This document shows, piece by piece, positions 15,751-23,695 of a DNA stretch of 31,100 bases (positions within the stretch are counted from its first letter, which is position 1; each line of letters starts with the position of its first letter). The translations under genes were made by a program, and so were the position numbers. Location of the stretch: assembly GCA_910584575.1 (NCBI GenBank), contig CAJUBG010000045.1, positions 1 to 31,100 on the forward strand, in the 5' to 3' direction. The stretch is from an uncultured Dorea sp. (GTDB lineage: Bacteria; Bacillota; Clostridia; Lachnospirales; Lachnospiraceae). Below the pieces are notes generated by a model. It was not told the DNA's origin. It saw only the letters and a list, made by a program, of their open reading frames with translations, and did no database searches.

Positions 15751-16334
15751 ATCTGATTCCTTTCTGTAAAATCTGTTGTTTCCAACGCCTGCCTTAAAAA
15801 TGCCTCGTATGCCTTCTCCTGCTTGCCGTATATCTCATCCGCTGAAATTCCCGGCGTTGCCACCGAAAAAATCGTGCCGATTCCAATGGTATAAATCAGC
15901 ATATTCAAGTGCAGCTCTCTTGCCTTTGAGATGCTGACCCCCCATTCATCGGCAATAGCCTGGGCTGCTTTAGGATTGGCCTCCTTCTCGTATAAATCAT
16001 TCAGGGAGGTAATTCCTGTCCGCTTATGCAGGATGAAAATCTTAAATAAATTCGGTTCTTCTTTGGCTAACTGAAGATACGCCTTGCCTGTACTGGCAAA
16101 GAGGTTATTTTTGTCAATATGGTCTGCCATATATTGCCGGATAAAATGCCTCACCTTATCTGCCACGTCCTGGCGCAATCCATCCATATTTTTGCAATAG
16201 CTGTAAATGGGCTGAACTGAGCATCCTATTTTGTCTGCAATATTTTTAACCAGAACCTTCTCCATGCCGCTGCTTCTCGCTATGTCAAAAGCAACGGAGA
16301 CCACCATTTCCTTCGTAATTCTCTGTTTTGGCAT
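15747..16334 (-). CDS. TetR/AcrR-family regulator of the flavodoxin gene
   Basis: 195 aa. N-terminal HTH (ITKEMVVSVAFDIARSSGMEKVLVKNIADKIGCSVQPIYSYCKNMDGLR) ending in the TetR-typical helix-turn-helix plus aromatic 'YSYCKN' segment. The C-terminal ligand domain is of the TetR_C type and not further identifiable. AAAAGGAG supports the start. A 32-bp perfect palindrome about 80 bp upstream (16415-16446) is the obvious operator candidate. Confidence 0.85.
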   Translation of the reverse strand: MPKQRITKEMVVSVAFDIARSSGMEKVLVKNIADKIGCSVQPIYSYCKNMDGLRQDVADKVRHFIRQYMADHIDKNNLFASTGKAYLQLAKEEPNLFKIFILHKRTGITSLNDLYEKEANPKAAQAIADEWGVSISKARELHLNMLIYTIGIGTIFSVATPGISADEIYGKQEKAYEAFLRQALETTDFTERNQI

Positions 16335-16414
16335 GATGCTTCTCCTTTTTCTTCTCTAATACTATTACTTGATCCCTTCGGTTTTCCCTGTGGTTGCCTG
16401 TTTAATAAATCATT

Positions 16415-16446
16415 TATATAATATATTTATATAAATATATTATATA
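16415..16446. promoter_or_regulatory. 32-bp perfect AT palindrome (TetR operator candidate)
   Basis: TATATA-ATATATTTAT is followed exactly by its reverse complement, giving a 32-bp perfect dyad composed only of A and T. It lies between the divergent TetR gene and the GyrI-like gene. It may act as operator, as promoter core, or as a cruciform. Simple AT repetition lowers the surprise, but the exact symmetry across 16+16 nt is notable. Confidence 0.5.
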
Positions 16447-16508
16447 TTAAGCACCAATTTTCGTCAATCTTATTATGCAGTTAATCAAAATGTTTTCATA
16501 CATTTTTT

Positions 16509-16536
16509 GAATCACGACATACAGATGTCATGATTC
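16509..16536. promoter_or_regulatory. Inverted repeat upstream of the GyrI-like gene
   Basis: Arms GAATCACGACAT and ATGTCATGATTC (11 of 12 matched) around a 4-nt ACAG spacer. A -10-like TAGAAT lies at 16552-16557 with no clear -35, so this dyad sits where an activator or repressor would bind. The gene starts at 16581. Confidence 0.55.
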
Positions 16537-16580
16537 TTTTGGTAGAATATCCCTATCAAAAGAAAAGGAGTGTTTATTCT

Positions 16581-17297
16581 ATGAAGTATGAAATTGTAAC
16601 ATTACAGGAAAAAATCGCAGTAGGCGTCTCTGCCCGAACCAACAATCTCTCCCCTGACATGGGCGCTGTGATTGGCGGGCTTTGGAACCGTTTTTATAAT
16701 GAGGGCATCTATGCCTCTATTCCGGAAAAAACGAATATGAAGGCCCTTGGAATTTATACGGACTATGAAGGTGATGAGAAGGCTGATTACACTACAATCG
16801 TCGCCTGTGAAGCAGCAAAAGAACCCCAGGAGGGGGAATATACTGTATGCCGGATTCCAGCCGGCAGGTACGCGAAGTTTGTAATTCATGGGGATATGGT
16901 TCAGGCAGTTGCGGCGGCATGGCAGGAGATTTGGCAGATGAACCTTCCCAGGACTTTCAAATGTGATTTCGAGGAATACCAGGATGACAGCATGGATAAC
17001 GCGGAAATCCATATTTATGTTGGATTGAAGGAAACATCTGAGATTGAATCAAGATGCGGGCTTTTATGCAGCCAGTGTGCCTACCGTGAACAGATGAATT
17101 GCGCGGGATGCGTACATATCGAAAAGCCCTTTTGGGGAGATAGCTGCCCGCTTAAATCTTGCTGTGAGGCAAAGTCCCACAAGCATTGCGGGAGTTGCGA
17201 AAAGTTCCCCTGCGAGCTTTTGAAGCAGTTCGCTTATGACGAAAAGCAGGGGGATGACGGGAAACGGATTGATCAATGCAGGAATTGGAAAGGGTAA
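16581..17297 (+). CDS. GyrI-like effector-binding domain fused to Cys-rich DUF3795
   Basis: 238 aa from the ATG at 16581 (AAAAGGAG 10 nt upstream). Residues 1-152 are a GyrI-like/AraC effector-binding fold (MKYEIVTLQEKIAVGVSARTNN; GGLWNRFYNEG; YTVCRIPAGRYAKFVIHG; FEEY...AEIHIYVGLK). Residues 157-238 are a zinc-like DUF3795 module with about ten Cys (CGLLCSQCAYREQMNCAGC, CPLKSCC, HCGSCEKFPC). There is no HTH, so it probably binds or sequesters a small molecule and a metal rather than acting as a regulator. The start is preceded by an inverted repeat, suggesting inducible expression. Confidence 0.82.
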   Translation: MKYEIVTLQEKIAVGVSARTNNLSPDMGAVIGGLWNRFYNEGIYASIPEKTNMKALGIYTDYEGDEKADYTTIVACEAAKEPQEGEYTVCRIPAGRYAKFVIHGDMVQAVAAAWQEIWQMNLPRTFKCDFEEYQDDSMDNAEIHIYVGLKETSEIESRCGLLCSQCAYREQMNCAGCVHIEKPFWGDSCPLKSCCEAKSHKHCGSCEKFPCELLKQFAYDEKQGDDGKRIDQCRNWKG

Positions 17298-17309
17298 ACA
17301 AAAGTCACT

Positions 17310-18554
17310 CTAAAAACGAGGGCTTCCGTCTAATTTCTTGAAAAAGCCGGCAGATAGCGCCCCGATGATACAAATAATCACACCCGTCGGAATCAGCACG
17401 AGATAAACCGCCTCCCTGAAGGCGTCAAATAAAAAGCCATATACCATCTGTCCGGCAGGCTGCGCGCACAAGGTTATGGCAGAGGTATAAGCCATCACTT
17501 TTCCAAGCAGAGCATCCGGCGTATTCTGCTGTATCATGGACACCGCAAAAATAGAAAAAATACTGATTGCAATCTGCATACCGCAAAAGGCTGCCACTTG
17601 AACTGCGTATTTCACAACAGCGCCCGTCGGTACAAGAAATACAGCCCCGCCAGGAAGCATACAAATTCCAATCAACGCAATCGTAAGAGACAGTCTGCGG
17701 TATTTCAATTTTCCAGTGAGCAGTCCGGCGGCAATACTCCCTACAATTGTCGCAATGGCCAGCATACTTTCTGCACCGCCGTAATATTGTGCGTCCAGTC
17801 CAAGGATGGTCCGCACAATGTACGGCAGGCCCACAAGCGTAACCCCCATCACAAAAAAGCGGGAAAGGGCAGCCAAAAGCAGCAGCTTCATAATATCTGT
17901 CCGTTCCTTAGTGATAAATCCGATACTGTCGGCAAAATCATTTTTTACAATGGACAGAATATCTCCACCGTAACCTCTCGTCTGCTCTCCCAGTTTGATC
18001 AAACGCTCAAACAAAGCAGTAATGAAAAAGCAGAGAACACTTGCATACATCACAGGCTTTAAGCCAAATGCCGCATACAGAATACCGCCGGCCATAGGCG
18101 CCGTCAGATAGGACACAGACGCTACCTGGTTCACTACCGCATTTCCCCGAATAATGTTGTCTCCCGTGAGCATTTGGGGAATACAAGCCTGTACTGTCGG
18201 CGTTTCAAATGCACCGAAAACAGACAATACCACAAGGAGAATACTGATGACCGTAAGAGCATTACTGCCAGACAAGCAGACTGCGGCGCACAAAACCGCA
18301 ATTCCGGCCAAAGCATCTAAAGCGACCATGATATTCCTTCTGTTCGCCCGATCTGCAAGGATGCCCCCAAGAGGCGACAATAGGATAGTTGGAATGGTTG
18401 CGGCTGTCAAAATTCCGGCAAACACGGCTGCCGAGCCTGTTGCCTCCAACACATACATGGACAAAGCCAGCCTTAATATGTAGTTGCCAAACAATGAGCT
18501 TACCTGTCCCATCACAAGAAGTACGAAATTTTTAGTAAATAGCTTCTGTCCCAC
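17310..18554 (-). CDS. MFS efflux transporter (macrolide-efflux-like)
   Basis: 414 aa, 12 TM helices, with the MFS loop motif SPLGGILADRANRRNIM between TM2 and TM3 and a family layout like MefA/drug-export MFS proteins. The start is a GTG with AAGGAGGCGAG about 9 nt upstream, 3 nt after the TetR stop. The substrate is unknown; with its cognate TetR it forms a classical inducible efflux operon. No terminator could be seen in the short gap to the convergent neighbour. Confidence 0.88.
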   Translation of the reverse strand: MGQKLFTKNFVLLVMGQVSSLFGNYILRLALSMYVLEATGSAAVFAGILTAATIPTILLSPLGGILADRANRRNIMVALDALAGIAVLCAAVCLSGSNALTVISILLVVLSVFGAFETPTVQACIPQMLTGDNIIRGNAVVNQVASVSYLTAPMAGGILYAAFGLKPVMYASVLCFFITALFERLIKLGEQTRGYGGDILSIVKNDFADSIGFITKERTDIMKLLLLAALSRFFVMGVTLVGLPYIVRTILGLDAQYYGGAESMLAIATIVGSIAAGLLTGKLKYRRLSLTIALIGICMLPGGAVFLVPTGAVVKYAVQVAAFCGMQIAISIFSIFAVSMIQQNTPDALLGKVMAYTSAITLCAQPAGQMVYGFLFDAFREAVYLVLIPTGVIICIIGALSAGFFKKLDGSPRF

Positions 18555-18557
18555 AGA

Positions 18558-19217
18558 TTACTCGCCTCCTTCTTCCGTCATGCGCCCCATGATTTTCTCA
18601 GTCCTTCCATACATTCCCTCCTCTATGATTGGAAGCCCCATGATTGAAAGAACCTTTGCAATAAAATGGCATTTGTGCTGTATCTCTTTCCCATCAGCCG
18701 GAAATACGGACGGCATCAGCCAGAAATTGATAAGAGGAAGAAGCTCGGAAAGCTCTCTGGCATATTCTGTCTGGATGGACCCGTCGCGCCTGCCTTCTTC
18801 AATCAGCTCAAACCACAGCGGAGTCAACACCCGCCGGTTCTCCTGGATTGCAGCCGCCAGAATATGAGGGTCTTTTAGGATAGCAATGGCCTGGGTGTTG
18901 ATATTCTCCCGTTCTTCATCGGCTCTGTCAAGTGCAAGCAACTTACGTATCTTCTGTAAACCATTCAAATCAGTATGTTTTTTTACCGCCTCAAAAGGAT
19001 TATTCTCAAAAAACATCTTATCGCCCAATGCGCGCATGAGTTCTTCCTTGCTCTCAAAGAAACGGTAAAACATCCCCTTCGCCCCGCCTGCCAATTCCAT
19101 AATGTCAGTGATGGAAGTTTCTTCATAGCCCTTCGAGATAAATAGCTGTTTTGCGGCGTCTAATATCTCCTTTTCCCACTGATCTGGTGGTTTTTTTACT
19201 GGTCTTGCCAATTTCAT
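18558..19217 (-). CDS. TetR-family repressor of the MFS pump
   Basis: 219 aa from the ATG at 19217, chosen because AAGGAGG is 4 nt upstream; an upstream ATG at 19259 falls within the operator. HTH: WEKEILDAAKQLFISKGYEETSITDIMELAGGAKGMFYRFFESKEELMRAL, a textbook TetR N-terminus. The C-terminal ligand domain is generic. It precedes the pump gene by 3 nt. A 29-bp dyad right after its -10 box makes autoregulation likely. Confidence 0.92.
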   Translation of the reverse strand: MKLARPVKKPPDQWEKEILDAAKQLFISKGYEETSITDIMELAGGAKGMFYRFFESKEELMRALGDKMFFENNPFEAVKKHTDLNGLQKIRKLLALDRADEERENINTQAIAILKDPHILAAAIQENRRVLTPLWFELIEEGRRDGSIQTEYARELSELLPLINFWLMPSVFPADGKEIQHKCHFIAKVLSIMGLPIIEEGMYGRTEKIMGRMTEEGGE

Positions 19218-19230
19218 CAGCCTCCTTGCG

Positions 19231-19286
19231 ATGGTTATTGACTTTAAGTCAATAACCATTATACAAGAACTGGTATGTTATGTCAA
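19231..19286 (-). promoter_or_regulatory. Consensus sigma-A promoter with TetR operator
   Basis: On the minus strand, TTGACA (complement 19281-19286), a 17-nt spacer, then TATAAT (19258-19263): both hexamers match consensus exactly. The -10 overlaps a 29-bp inverted repeat at 19231-19259 with perfect 14-nt arms around one central base. A repressor bound there would block initiation, so this is the probable TetR operator of the pump operon. Confidence 0.85.
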
Positions 19287-19348
19287 TCAGACTTTGTTTC
19301 TTTTTGTCTAACTACTTTCCATCTCACAAAATCTGTCTGTCCAAAATC

Positions 19349-19399
19349 TGAGGCAGCATTTCAGATTCCTCACTTTTAGAATCCCAAAATGCTGCCTCA
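19349..19399. terminator. Stem-loop after the YjbQ/patatin operon
   Basis: Arms TGAGGCAGCATTT (19349-19361) and AAATGCTGCCTCA (19387-19399) are perfectly complementary, with a small inner GATTC/GAATC stem in the loop. It sits 16 nt past the YjbQ stop and 62 nt from the TetR promoter. The U-run is weak, so it may be a terminator or simply a processing hairpin. Confidence 0.5.
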
Positions 19400-19415
19400 A
19401 ATATGATAACGCTAT

Positions 19416-19820
19416 TTACCCTTCCATCACCTTCACATAAAATCTCCGGTTCCTCGGCCCGTCGAATTCACAGAAATACACATCCTGCCAGATTCCAAGC
19501 ACCAGCTCTCCCTCATGCAGAATTAATGTCTGGGAAGGCCCAACATAGCTCGTCTTAATATGCGCATGTGAATTTCCTTCCATATGCTGATAATAATCCC
19601 TCCGTGTCGGAAAGGCTTCCTCCAGAGCGCATAACATATCATGCACCACGTCCGGGTCTGCATTCTCATTAATCGTAAATCCGGCAGTCGTATGAGGTGA
19701 ATACACAACCACAATTCCCTCTTTAATCCCGCTTTTTGCAATATCCTGACGAATCATGTCCGTCACCTTTGCCATCTGCTGTGCTTCCCTCGTTGAAATC
19801 TGATGTTCAAATAAGTTCAT
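19416..19820 (-). CDS. YjbQ-family protein (COG0432)
   Basis: 134 aa, one domain, full length. Family signatures are VVVYSPHTTAGFTINENADPDV, HMEGNSHAHIKTSYVGPSQTLIL, and the C-terminal LVLGIWQDVYFCEFDGPRNRRFYV. The His residues in HTTAG and NSHAHI are the putative active site. The family has been linked to thiamine phosphate synthase-like activity in bacteria, but its physiological role is not settled. It overlaps the patatin gene by 4 nt (ATGA, GGGGGA site). Confidence 0.88.
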   Translation of the reverse strand: MNLFEHQISTREAQQMAKVTDMIRQDIAKSGIKEGIVVVYSPHTTAGFTINENADPDVVHDMLCALEEAFPTRRDYYQHMEGNSHAHIKTSYVGPSQTLILHEGELVLGIWQDVYFCEFDGPRNRRFYVKVMEG

Positions 19821-20683
19821 AGCTCTCCCCCTTCTATATAAGCCTCCAACTGTGAATACCTCCGCTTCGCCTGCTGATATCCGTGCTCATAGAAATGCAT
19901 CAGCGCATCATAATCCTTTTCGACCCTGGAAACCGTAGGAATCCTTGGCGAGAATACGAATATCCTCCCTTCCCGCGAAAGCCTCTCCACCTGCCGAATC
20001 TGCCGGTTATACTCATAATTCCGTCTCACTGTCACACGCACCAACTCCGGATACTTTCGGTACGCCCTGCGGTACAGATCCGCCACGGCATGGGACGTGG
20101 GCTTCTTTCTATAACCCGGATTCCTGGTCAGTACCACTATAATCTTTTTATTCCCAATCTCCATGGCACGCCTGACCGGAATAGAGTCCGCAAGCCCTCC
20201 GTCCAGATAAGGAACGCCATCCACATTTACGATAGGCGCAACCAACGGCATACTGCAGGACGCGCGGCAAACCTTCATCAGCCGTTCACGGTCATGCTTC
20301 TCCGTCATATATTCCGCCTGCCCTGTCTCGCAGTTGGTGGTGACCATCTCACACTCCGTCTCAGAGGCAAAATACGTTTCATAATCAAAGGGAAAAATCT
20401 CGTTGGGATACCGGTCAAAAATCATGTCCATATCCATCAGGCTCTTTTCCCTGATAAATTTCCGGAATCCATAATAATAACTGTATTCTCTCTCCTTGTG
20501 AATCATACAGTCCCTAGTCCTTCCAATCTGCTTGGACACATAATCCACGCCATTGCAGGCGCCTGCGGACACGCCGACCACATGGGACGTATACAATCCT
20601 TTCTCCATCAGATAATCCAGCACTCCAGAAGTGAACACCCCTCTGGTAGAGCCGCCTTCCAATACCATTGTTGCATTTACCAT
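19817..20683 (-). CDS. Patatin-like phospholipase
   Basis: 288 aa. Catalytic dyad: S39 in GVSAG (37-41) and D161 in the DGG motif (VPYLDGGLADS). The oxyanion loop is GGSTRG (10-15). RssA/YjjU-like bacterial patatin, presumably hydrolysing membrane or storage lipids in the cytosol. No signal peptide is visible. The start has GGGG 9-10 nt upstream, a weak site. It is co-transcribed with YjbQ downstream; a functional link is unknown. Confidence 0.88.
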   Translation of the reverse strand: MVNATMVLEGGSTRGVFTSGVLDYLMEKGLYTSHVVGVSAGACNGVDYVSKQIGRTRDCMIHKEREYSYYYGFRKFIREKSLMDMDMIFDRYPNEIFPFDYETYFASETECEMVTTNCETGQAEYMTEKHDRERLMKVCRASCSMPLVAPIVNVDGVPYLDGGLADSIPVRRAMEIGNKKIIVVLTRNPGYRKKPTSHAVADLYRRAYRKYPELVRVTVRRNYEYNRQIRQVERLSREGRIFVFSPRIPTVSRVEKDYDALMHFYEHGYQQAKRRYSQLEAYIEGGEL

Positions 20684-20754
20684 AATTAAAACCCCGCTTT
20701 CTCATCTGCTATTATATACCCATTTTTCTATCTAGTACAGGGAATCCTTGAAAA

Positions 20755-20795
20755 ACCTTGCTATTTCCTCCTTTATTTGGTAAGATATGCAAGGT
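20755..20795 (+). promoter_or_regulatory. Promoter of the ABC-F gene with flanking inverted repeat
   Basis: TTGCTA (20758-20763) and TAAGAT (20781-20786) with a 17-nt spacer. The hexamers are bracketed by ACCTTGC (20755-20761) and GCAAGGT (20789-20795), a perfect 7-nt inverted repeat that could be an operator. Confidence 0.45.
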
Positions 20796-20849
20796 ATATA
20801 TTTGTAAAAAGAAATGTAAAGATTTAGATAATAAGGAGTATGAATTACT

Positions 20850-22484
20850 ATGATTAGTACAAGCAATGTAACATTACGCGTGGGGAAAAAAGCCCTGTTT
20901 GAAGACGTAAATATCAAATTTACCGAAGGAAACTGTTACGGTCTGATTGGCGCCAATGGCGCCGGAAAGTCCACTTTCCTCAAGATCCTCTCCGGCCAGC
21001 TTGAGCCAAGCAAGGGCGAGGTTGCCATCACCCCAGGAGAACGCCTCTCCTTTTTGCAGCAGGATCATTTCAAATACGATGAATACCCTGTTCTTGACAC
21101 GGTCATGATGGGAAATGCACGGCTTTACGAGATTATGAAGGAGAAAGAAGCCATTTACGCCAAAGAAGATTTTACTGACGAGGATGGGATCAAGGCCAGC
21201 GAGCTGGAGGGGGAATTTGCCGCCATGAACGGATGGGAGGCGGAGTCTGACGCAGCTACTCTGCTAAATGGCCTTGGAATCCAGACTGAGATGCACTATG
21301 AGATTATGCAGAACCTAAACGGTCCTGAGAAGGTAAAGGTATTGCTTGCCCAGGCGCTTTTCGGCAATCCGGATATCCTTCTTCTGGACGAGCCTACCAA
21401 CCACTTAGATTTGGACGCTATCGCATGGCTTGAGGAATTCTTGATTAATTTTGACAATACAGTTATCGTGGTATCCCATGACCGTTATTTTCTGAACAAG
21501 GTCTGCACCCAGATTGCGGATATCGACTACGGCAAGATTAAGCTCTATGCCGGAAACTATGACTTCTGGTATGAATCAAGCCAGCTTCTTATCCGTCAGA
21601 TGAAGGAAGCAAACAAGAAGAAGGAGGAAAAAATCAAGGAGCTTCAGGAATTTATTTCGCGGTTCAGCGCCAATGCTTCCAAGTCAAAGCAGGCCACATC
21701 AAGGAAACGCGCCCTTGAGAAGATTCAGCTTGACGACATCCAGCCGTCCAGCCGCAAATACCCTTATATTGATTTCCGCCCTAACCGTGAGATTGGAAAT
21801 GAAGTCCTTTCCGTAGAGGGCTTAAGCAAGACGATTGACGGAGAAAAGGTTCTGGATAACCTTACGTTTACCCTGAACCATGACGACAAGGTTGCTTTCG
21901 TCGGAAGCAACGAGCTTGCCAAGACCACTCTGTTCCAGATTCTCACAGGGGAGATGGAGCCGGACGAAGGAACCTACAAATGGGGCATCACCACCTCACA
22001 GGCGTATTTTCCTCTCGACAGCGGCAATGAATTTGAAAATGACGCAACGATTGTAGAATGGCTGACCCAGTATTCGGAAGAAAAAGACGTCACTTATGTG
22101 AGGGGCTTTCTGGGACGTATGCTGTTCTCCGGCGACGACGGCGTGAAAAAGGTCCGTGTTCTCTCCGGAGGGGAGAAGGTTCGCTGCCTTCTGTCCAAGA
22201 TGATGATTTCCGGGGCGAATGTGCTGATTCTCGACGAGCCCACCAACCATTTAGATATGGAGGCTATTACTGCCCTGAATAATGGTATGATTAAGTTCCC
22301 CGGAGTCCTTCTGTTTACCTCCAGGGACCATCAGATTGTACAGACAACGGCGAACCGGATTATGGAGATTGTCCCTGGCGGCAAGCTGATTGACAAGATT
22401 ACCACTTATGACGAATATCTGGAAAATGATGAGATGGCGAGAAAGAGACAGACTTATACCATCCAGGGGGAGGAAGACGATTAA
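20850..22484 (+). CDS. ABC-F family ATPase (YkpA/YbiT-like)
   Basis: 544 aa soluble twin-ATPase with no TM helices. NBD1: Walker A GANGAGKST and Walker B ILLLDEPTNHLDLD, with signature LNGPEKVKVLLAQA. An ABC-F interdomain linker follows with charged coiled coil (residues about 245-300). NBD2: variant P-loop GSNELAKTT, canonical signature LSGGEKVRCLL and LILDEPTNHLDME. ABC-F proteins act on ribosomes. The degenerate first signature and the second P-loop with Leu-Ala where Gly is usual match my recollection of the YkpA/YbiT subgroup. AAGGAG precedes the start. Confidence 0.88.
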   Translation: MISTSNVTLRVGKKALFEDVNIKFTEGNCYGLIGANGAGKSTFLKILSGQLEPSKGEVAITPGERLSFLQQDHFKYDEYPVLDTVMMGNARLYEIMKEKEAIYAKEDFTDEDGIKASELEGEFAAMNGWEAESDAATLLNGLGIQTEMHYEIMQNLNGPEKVKVLLAQALFGNPDILLLDEPTNHLDLDAIAWLEEFLINFDNTVIVVSHDRYFLNKVCTQIADIDYGKIKLYAGNYDFWYESSQLLIRQMKEANKKKEEKIKELQEFISRFSANASKSKQATSRKRALEKIQLDDIQPSSRKYPYIDFRPNREIGNEVLSVEGLSKTIDGEKVLDNLTFTLNHDDKVAFVGSNELAKTTLFQILTGEMEPDEGTYKWGITTSQAYFPLDSGNEFENDATIVEWLTQYSEEKDVTYVRGFLGRMLFSGDDGVKKVRVLSGGEKVRCLLSKMMISGANVLILDEPTNHLDMEAITALNNGMIKFPGVLLFTSRDHQIVQTTANRIMEIVPGGKLIDKITTYDEYLENDEMARKRQTYTIQGEEDD

Positions 22485-22521
22485 CAGGGCTCAGGTATAC
22501 AGAGAGCTGAGCAATATGTAT

Positions 22522-22551
22522 AAAAAACGGGCGGATTTTCCACCCGTTTTT
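22522..22551 (+). terminator. Intrinsic terminator of the ABC-F gene
   Basis: A stem of AAAAACGGG and CCCGTTTTT around an imperfect inner GCGG/CCA stem and a TTTT loop, ending in a T run. It lies 38 nt after the stop. Confidence 0.75.
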
Positions 22552-22620
22552 GTCATGCAATTTTACTGTTATAGATAAGATAAAGGCGAAAAGCTGATTT
22601 TAAAACCGGACATTCATGTA

Positions 22621-23135
22621 TTACATAAAATACTTACACTTCTCAAAATAAAACTGCTGCTCTTTTTCAAAAAGTGTAATTAATTTACCCAAACTCTTTT
22701 CTTCTTGATACTCTTTCAAGGCTTCCAGGTAATCATTTCTGTTTGCATCTTCAATCACAATCTTCCCGTCCTACCGTTTCCATCCTGGAACGGATGAATA
22801 CTTTCATATCTAACATGAAACTCAGCCAGTAAAGAAATACCTATTTCCCTGCTTTCATACCAATCCATAAGTAAATACATTTCCTGTGAAACATTTTCTG
22901 GTCTTACAGTTTGATACATACCAATCATATTAGGACGCTTTTTATAATCACCGATTGCATATCCATTAGCACGATCTTCAAATACTCCCGATTTCAACTC
23001 ATAATGAAATTGCTTTATTAATTCTTGAGATAATGGCTCATCTAAAGTATCCAACACTTTATTAAACATCAGGAAATGACCATTCATTTCCTCAACATCT
23101 TTTGCTCTATAATAGTCTCCCTTTTTACGTTGCAA
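22621..23135 (-). pseudogene. Decayed Fic-domain (AMPylation) gene
   Basis: The first open part (23135 to 22755) encodes a Fic core with HPFQDGNGRTGR, but it stops two residues later. Shifting one base at 22755 gives a frame that continues as IEDANRNDYLEALKEYQEE and FEKEQQFYFEKCKYFM to a stop at 22621. That is the expected C-terminal tail of a Fic protein (family knowledge). The roughly 15 residues normally linking the two are missing, so a deletion that changed frame destroyed the gene. The N-terminal part is also short: no inhibitory helix is visible before KDVEEMNGHFLMFN, and only a TTG start remains, next to the downstream end of the neighbouring gene. Confidence 0.8.
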
Positions 23136-23146
23136 TGAAATTTTCC

Positions 23147-23662
23147 CTATACACGCTCACTCAATACACCATAAATTTTATCGAACATTTCCTGCTTCCC
23201 GTCATCCTTCACACAGGACATAATTTCATGGCGGATTCCCTGTCTGTCCGTGAGAAACAGCGTCTTCCCCACTTTCCCCTGAAGACCTACCTCCACCTTA
23301 TCCATCTCGGAAAATGAATAGACAAAAACATCCTCCTTCATGCCCAGTACATAATCCTTCGTAATCATCAGGCGTGCCTCTTTCACCTCAACCAAATCCG
23401 TGTCTGCCAACTGCCGGAAGAATTCCTCCTTGTCCTCTATCCCCTCCAGTTTCCCCTTCAATGCCTGCTGCGATTTCAGATTCAGTATGGCAAGGGCAAT
23501 TCCAACCGAAGCCAAAATAAGTGCAAGCCTTACATCTGAGAACATCCCGATAAATGCCACCCCCAGAAGGCTTCCCCATACAATCATTCCTGTCCTTAGC
23601 TTTTTCACCCGTTCCTCTATAAAATCATAATATTTCTGCTCGCCCGCAGTCTGTATGCTCAT
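23147..23662 (-). CDS. Two-TM membrane protein with C-terminal PH-like domain
   Basis: 171 aa. A short cytoplasmic N-terminus is followed by two closely spaced TM helices (about 25-40 and 45-60). A hydrophilic beta-rich domain then carries strands such as EARLMITKDYVLGMKEDVFVYSFSEMDKVEV and KTLFLTDRQGIRHEI. This looks like a membrane-tethered PH-like domain, not a family I can name. The start is probably at 23662, preceded by AAAGGACAGGG. It sits between trpS and the decayed Fic gene. Confidence 0.65.
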   Translation of the reverse strand: MSIQTAGEQKYYDFIEERVKKLRTGMIVWGSLLGVAFIGMFSDVRLALILASVGIALAILNLKSQQALKGKLEGIEDKEEFFRQLADTDLVEVKEARLMITKDYVLGMKEDVFVYSFSEMDKVEVGLQGKVGKTLFLTDRQGIRHEIMSCVKDDGKQEMFDKIYGVLSERV

Positions 23663-23695
23663 ACCCTGTCCTTTCTCATGGCCTTGGAGCCGACA

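Noticed and set aside
19883..20689. 268-codon frame antisense to the patatin gene
   Set aside because: No ribosome site and no protein-like composition; it is the complement of a real gene.
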